From the NCBI GenBank assembly GCA_016872925.1, contig VGYR01000003.1:1-38939 (forward strand): a stretch of DNA of 38,939 nucleotides, in the 5' to 3' direction. Positions within the stretch are counted from its first letter, which is position 1, and each line of letters opens with the position of its first letter. A program made the position numbers and the translations under genes. This DNA is from Planctomycetota bacterium. GTDB taxonomy: Bacteria; Planctomycetota; Planctomycetia; Pirellulales; UBA1268. Positions 37,255-38,939 of this stretch are shown one piece after another. Under the pieces are notes generated by a model that searched no databases, had not been told where the DNA came from, and saw nothing but the letters and a program-made list of their open reading frames with translations.

Positions 37255-37431
37255 GGGATCGCTCGGGAGGCGATGGGGGGCTGCGGTTCGGCCGCGGCCC
37301 GCCGAACACTCTGACCTCAGGCCGGTCGGGCTTCAAGCGGACTGCGTGACCCCGCCGCAGGACGGTATCCTGCGGTCGTCGTCCGCACAGCGAGTGAAGT
37401 GCTGCCGGACAGAACCTCGAGGAGGCGAACC

Positions 37432-38580
37432 GTGTCGTCGCAAACGCTGCAGCTGATCACGTCGCACCGTGGCGCGTCCTTCTCCGCTGCGGACAGGGTC
37501 GATGTCGGACTGGGTAGGCTCGCCGTCCGCACGCGGCGGCTCTCCGGGGGCCTGCGGGAGGGGGTGCTGCTGGTGGAACTCGTGGCGGGCGACATGCGGG
37601 TTTTCGTCCTTCCGGACCGGGGGCTCGGGATCTGGAAGGCGGTGGCCGCCGGAGTGGAGATCGGCTGGCAGTCGCCGGTGCACGGGCCGGTCAACCCGCG
37701 GTTCGTGCCGCTGGCGGAGCCCTCCGGCCTCGGCTGGCTCGACGGGTTCGACGAGCTCGTGGCCCGCTGCGGCTTGGTCAGCAACGGGGCCCCCGACTTC
37801 GATGCTTCCGGACGGCTCGTGCACGGCCTGCACGGGCGGATCGCCAATCTTCCTGCCCACCACCTCGACGTCACGCTCGACGAGGTCGACGGCACGATCA
37901 CGCTCACCGGCGCCGTCGACGAGACCCGGTTCCTGTTCCATTCGCTGCGGATGACCACGTCGCTGACGCTGCACGCCGACCGGCATCGGGTTTCGTGGAC
38001 GGACAGTGTGAAGAACATCTCGGACCGCCCGGCCACGATGCAGATGCTCTACCACGTCAACTTTGGTCCGCCGCTGCTAGGCCCGGGCAGCGAACTGGTC
38101 GCCGCCGTCGAGGAACTCGCCCCCCGAGACGCGGCCGCCGTGCCGGACGTGCCGACCTGGAACCGGTATGTGGCCCCTCAGGGCGGCCGGGGCGAGCAGG
38201 TGCACTTCGCCCGTCTTCGGTCCGGGGCCGACGGCGTGGCCACGGCCTTGCTGGTCGGTCCGGACGCCCGGAACGCGGCGAGCCTGTCGTGGACCGCGGA
38301 CACGCTGCCGCAGTTCACGCTCTGGAAGAACCAGGGCGGGCTTGCCGATGGCTATGTGACGGGGCTCGAACCGGGCACGAACTTTCCCAATCCGCGCTCC
38401 TTCGAGGAGTCGCAGGGGCGGGTCGTGGCCTTGGCACCCGGTCAGGCGGTGCGGTTCGATCTCGCGATCGAGCACTTTGCGGGGGGTGCGATCGACGCCG
38501 AGCGACGGCGGATCACGGGGCCGGTCCCGCCCGTGCCGCGGATTCACTCCCAGCCGAAGCCCGGCTGGAGTCGGTCGTAA
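37432..38580 (+). CDS. DUF4432 / aldose 1-epimerase-like family protein
   Basis: Start GTG 37432 preceded by GGAGG. VFVLPDRGLGIWKAVAAGVEIGWQSPVHGPVNPRFV; HGRIANLPAHHLDV; LYHVNFGPPLLGPGSE; WKNQGGLADGYVTGLEPGTNFPNPRSFE. Confidence 0.85.
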   Translation: MSSQTLQLITSHRGASFSAADRVDVGLGRLAVRTRRLSGGLREGVLLVELVAGDMRVFVLPDRGLGIWKAVAAGVEIGWQSPVHGPVNPRFVPLAEPSGLGWLDGFDELVARCGLVSNGAPDFDASGRLVHGLHGRIANLPAHHLDVTLDEVDGTITLTGAVDETRFLFHSLRMTTSLTLHADRHRVSWTDSVKNISDRPATMQMLYHVNFGPPLLGPGSELVAAVEELAPRDAAAVPDVPTWNRYVAPQGGRGEQVHFARLRSGADGVATALLVGPDARNAASLSWTADTLPQFTLWKNQGGLADGYVTGLEPGTNFPNPRSFEESQGRVVALAPGQAVRFDLAIEHFAGGAIDAERRRITGPVPPVPRIHSQPKPGWSRS

Positions 38581-38587
38581 GCTCGAG

Positions 38588-38939
38588 GCTTCCGGTGCGA
38601 GGTCTGCGGGGTGCGCCGCGGGTTGAAAACCCGCGCTCCTACCAGGCACGGGCGGCCCCGAACCCGCGCCACGCGAGGCTCAGTCCCCATCGCTCACGCG
38701 ATTGGGGCTTCCGGTGCGGGGTCTGCGGGGGTGCGCCGCGGGTTGAAGACCCGCGCTCCTACCAGGCACGGGCGGCCCCGAACCCGCGCCACGCGAGGCT
38801 CAGTCCCCATCGCTCACGCGATTGGGGCTTCCGGTGCGGGGTCTGCGGGGGTGCGCCGCGGGTTGAAAAACCGCGCTCCTCCCAGGCACGGGCGGCCCCG
38901 AACCCGCGCCACGCGAGGCTCAGTCCCCATCGCTCACGC
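38588..38939. repeat. Tandem direct repeat, ~119/120-bp unit, at least 2.9 copies, running off the window end
   Basis: Copies start at 38588, 38707 and 38827 (gcttccggtgcg...). They are almost identical apart from a few substitutions and one 1-nt indel. Confidence 0.95.

Noticed and set aside
38588-38939. Possible CRISPR array
   Set aside because: The 120-bp units are near-identical over their whole length, with no unique spacers and no short repeat/variable spacer alternation; no cas genes seen.

Overview
High-GC window (38.9 kb) with the look of a planctomycete (Pirellulales-like) chromosome; this lineage call is inferred from protein style, not tested. It is mostly housekeeping: CutA; a sdhCAB succinate dehydrogenase operon; a DEAD-box RNA helicase; a type-4 uracil-DNA glycosylase; GlgC; LeuS; an acyl-AMP ligase; a ThiF/MoeB E1-like enzyme; a complete sugar ABC transporter (binding protein, permease, ATPase); a flavin reductase; TsaD; and the prs-bL25-pth-bS6-ssb-bL9-dnaB information-processing cluster. 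I found no convincing new defence system or large undescribed system. The observations most worth a second look are: (1) a roughly 120-bp tandem repeat with two hairpins and alternative pairing partners that runs off the right edge; (2) a hairpin that hides the Shine-Dalgarno of a truncated transposase at the left edge; (3) a short GH2-like protein whose catalytic Asn-Glu position reads Asp-Gly, overlapping an acyl-AMP ligase gene by 4 nt; (4) an LpxH-like metallophosphoesterase with degenerate metal motifs; (5) an isolated secretin with large low-complexity insertions; (6) a PAS-GAF-REC protein with no kinase domain; and (7) the absence of rpsR from the rpsF-ssb-rplI cluster.
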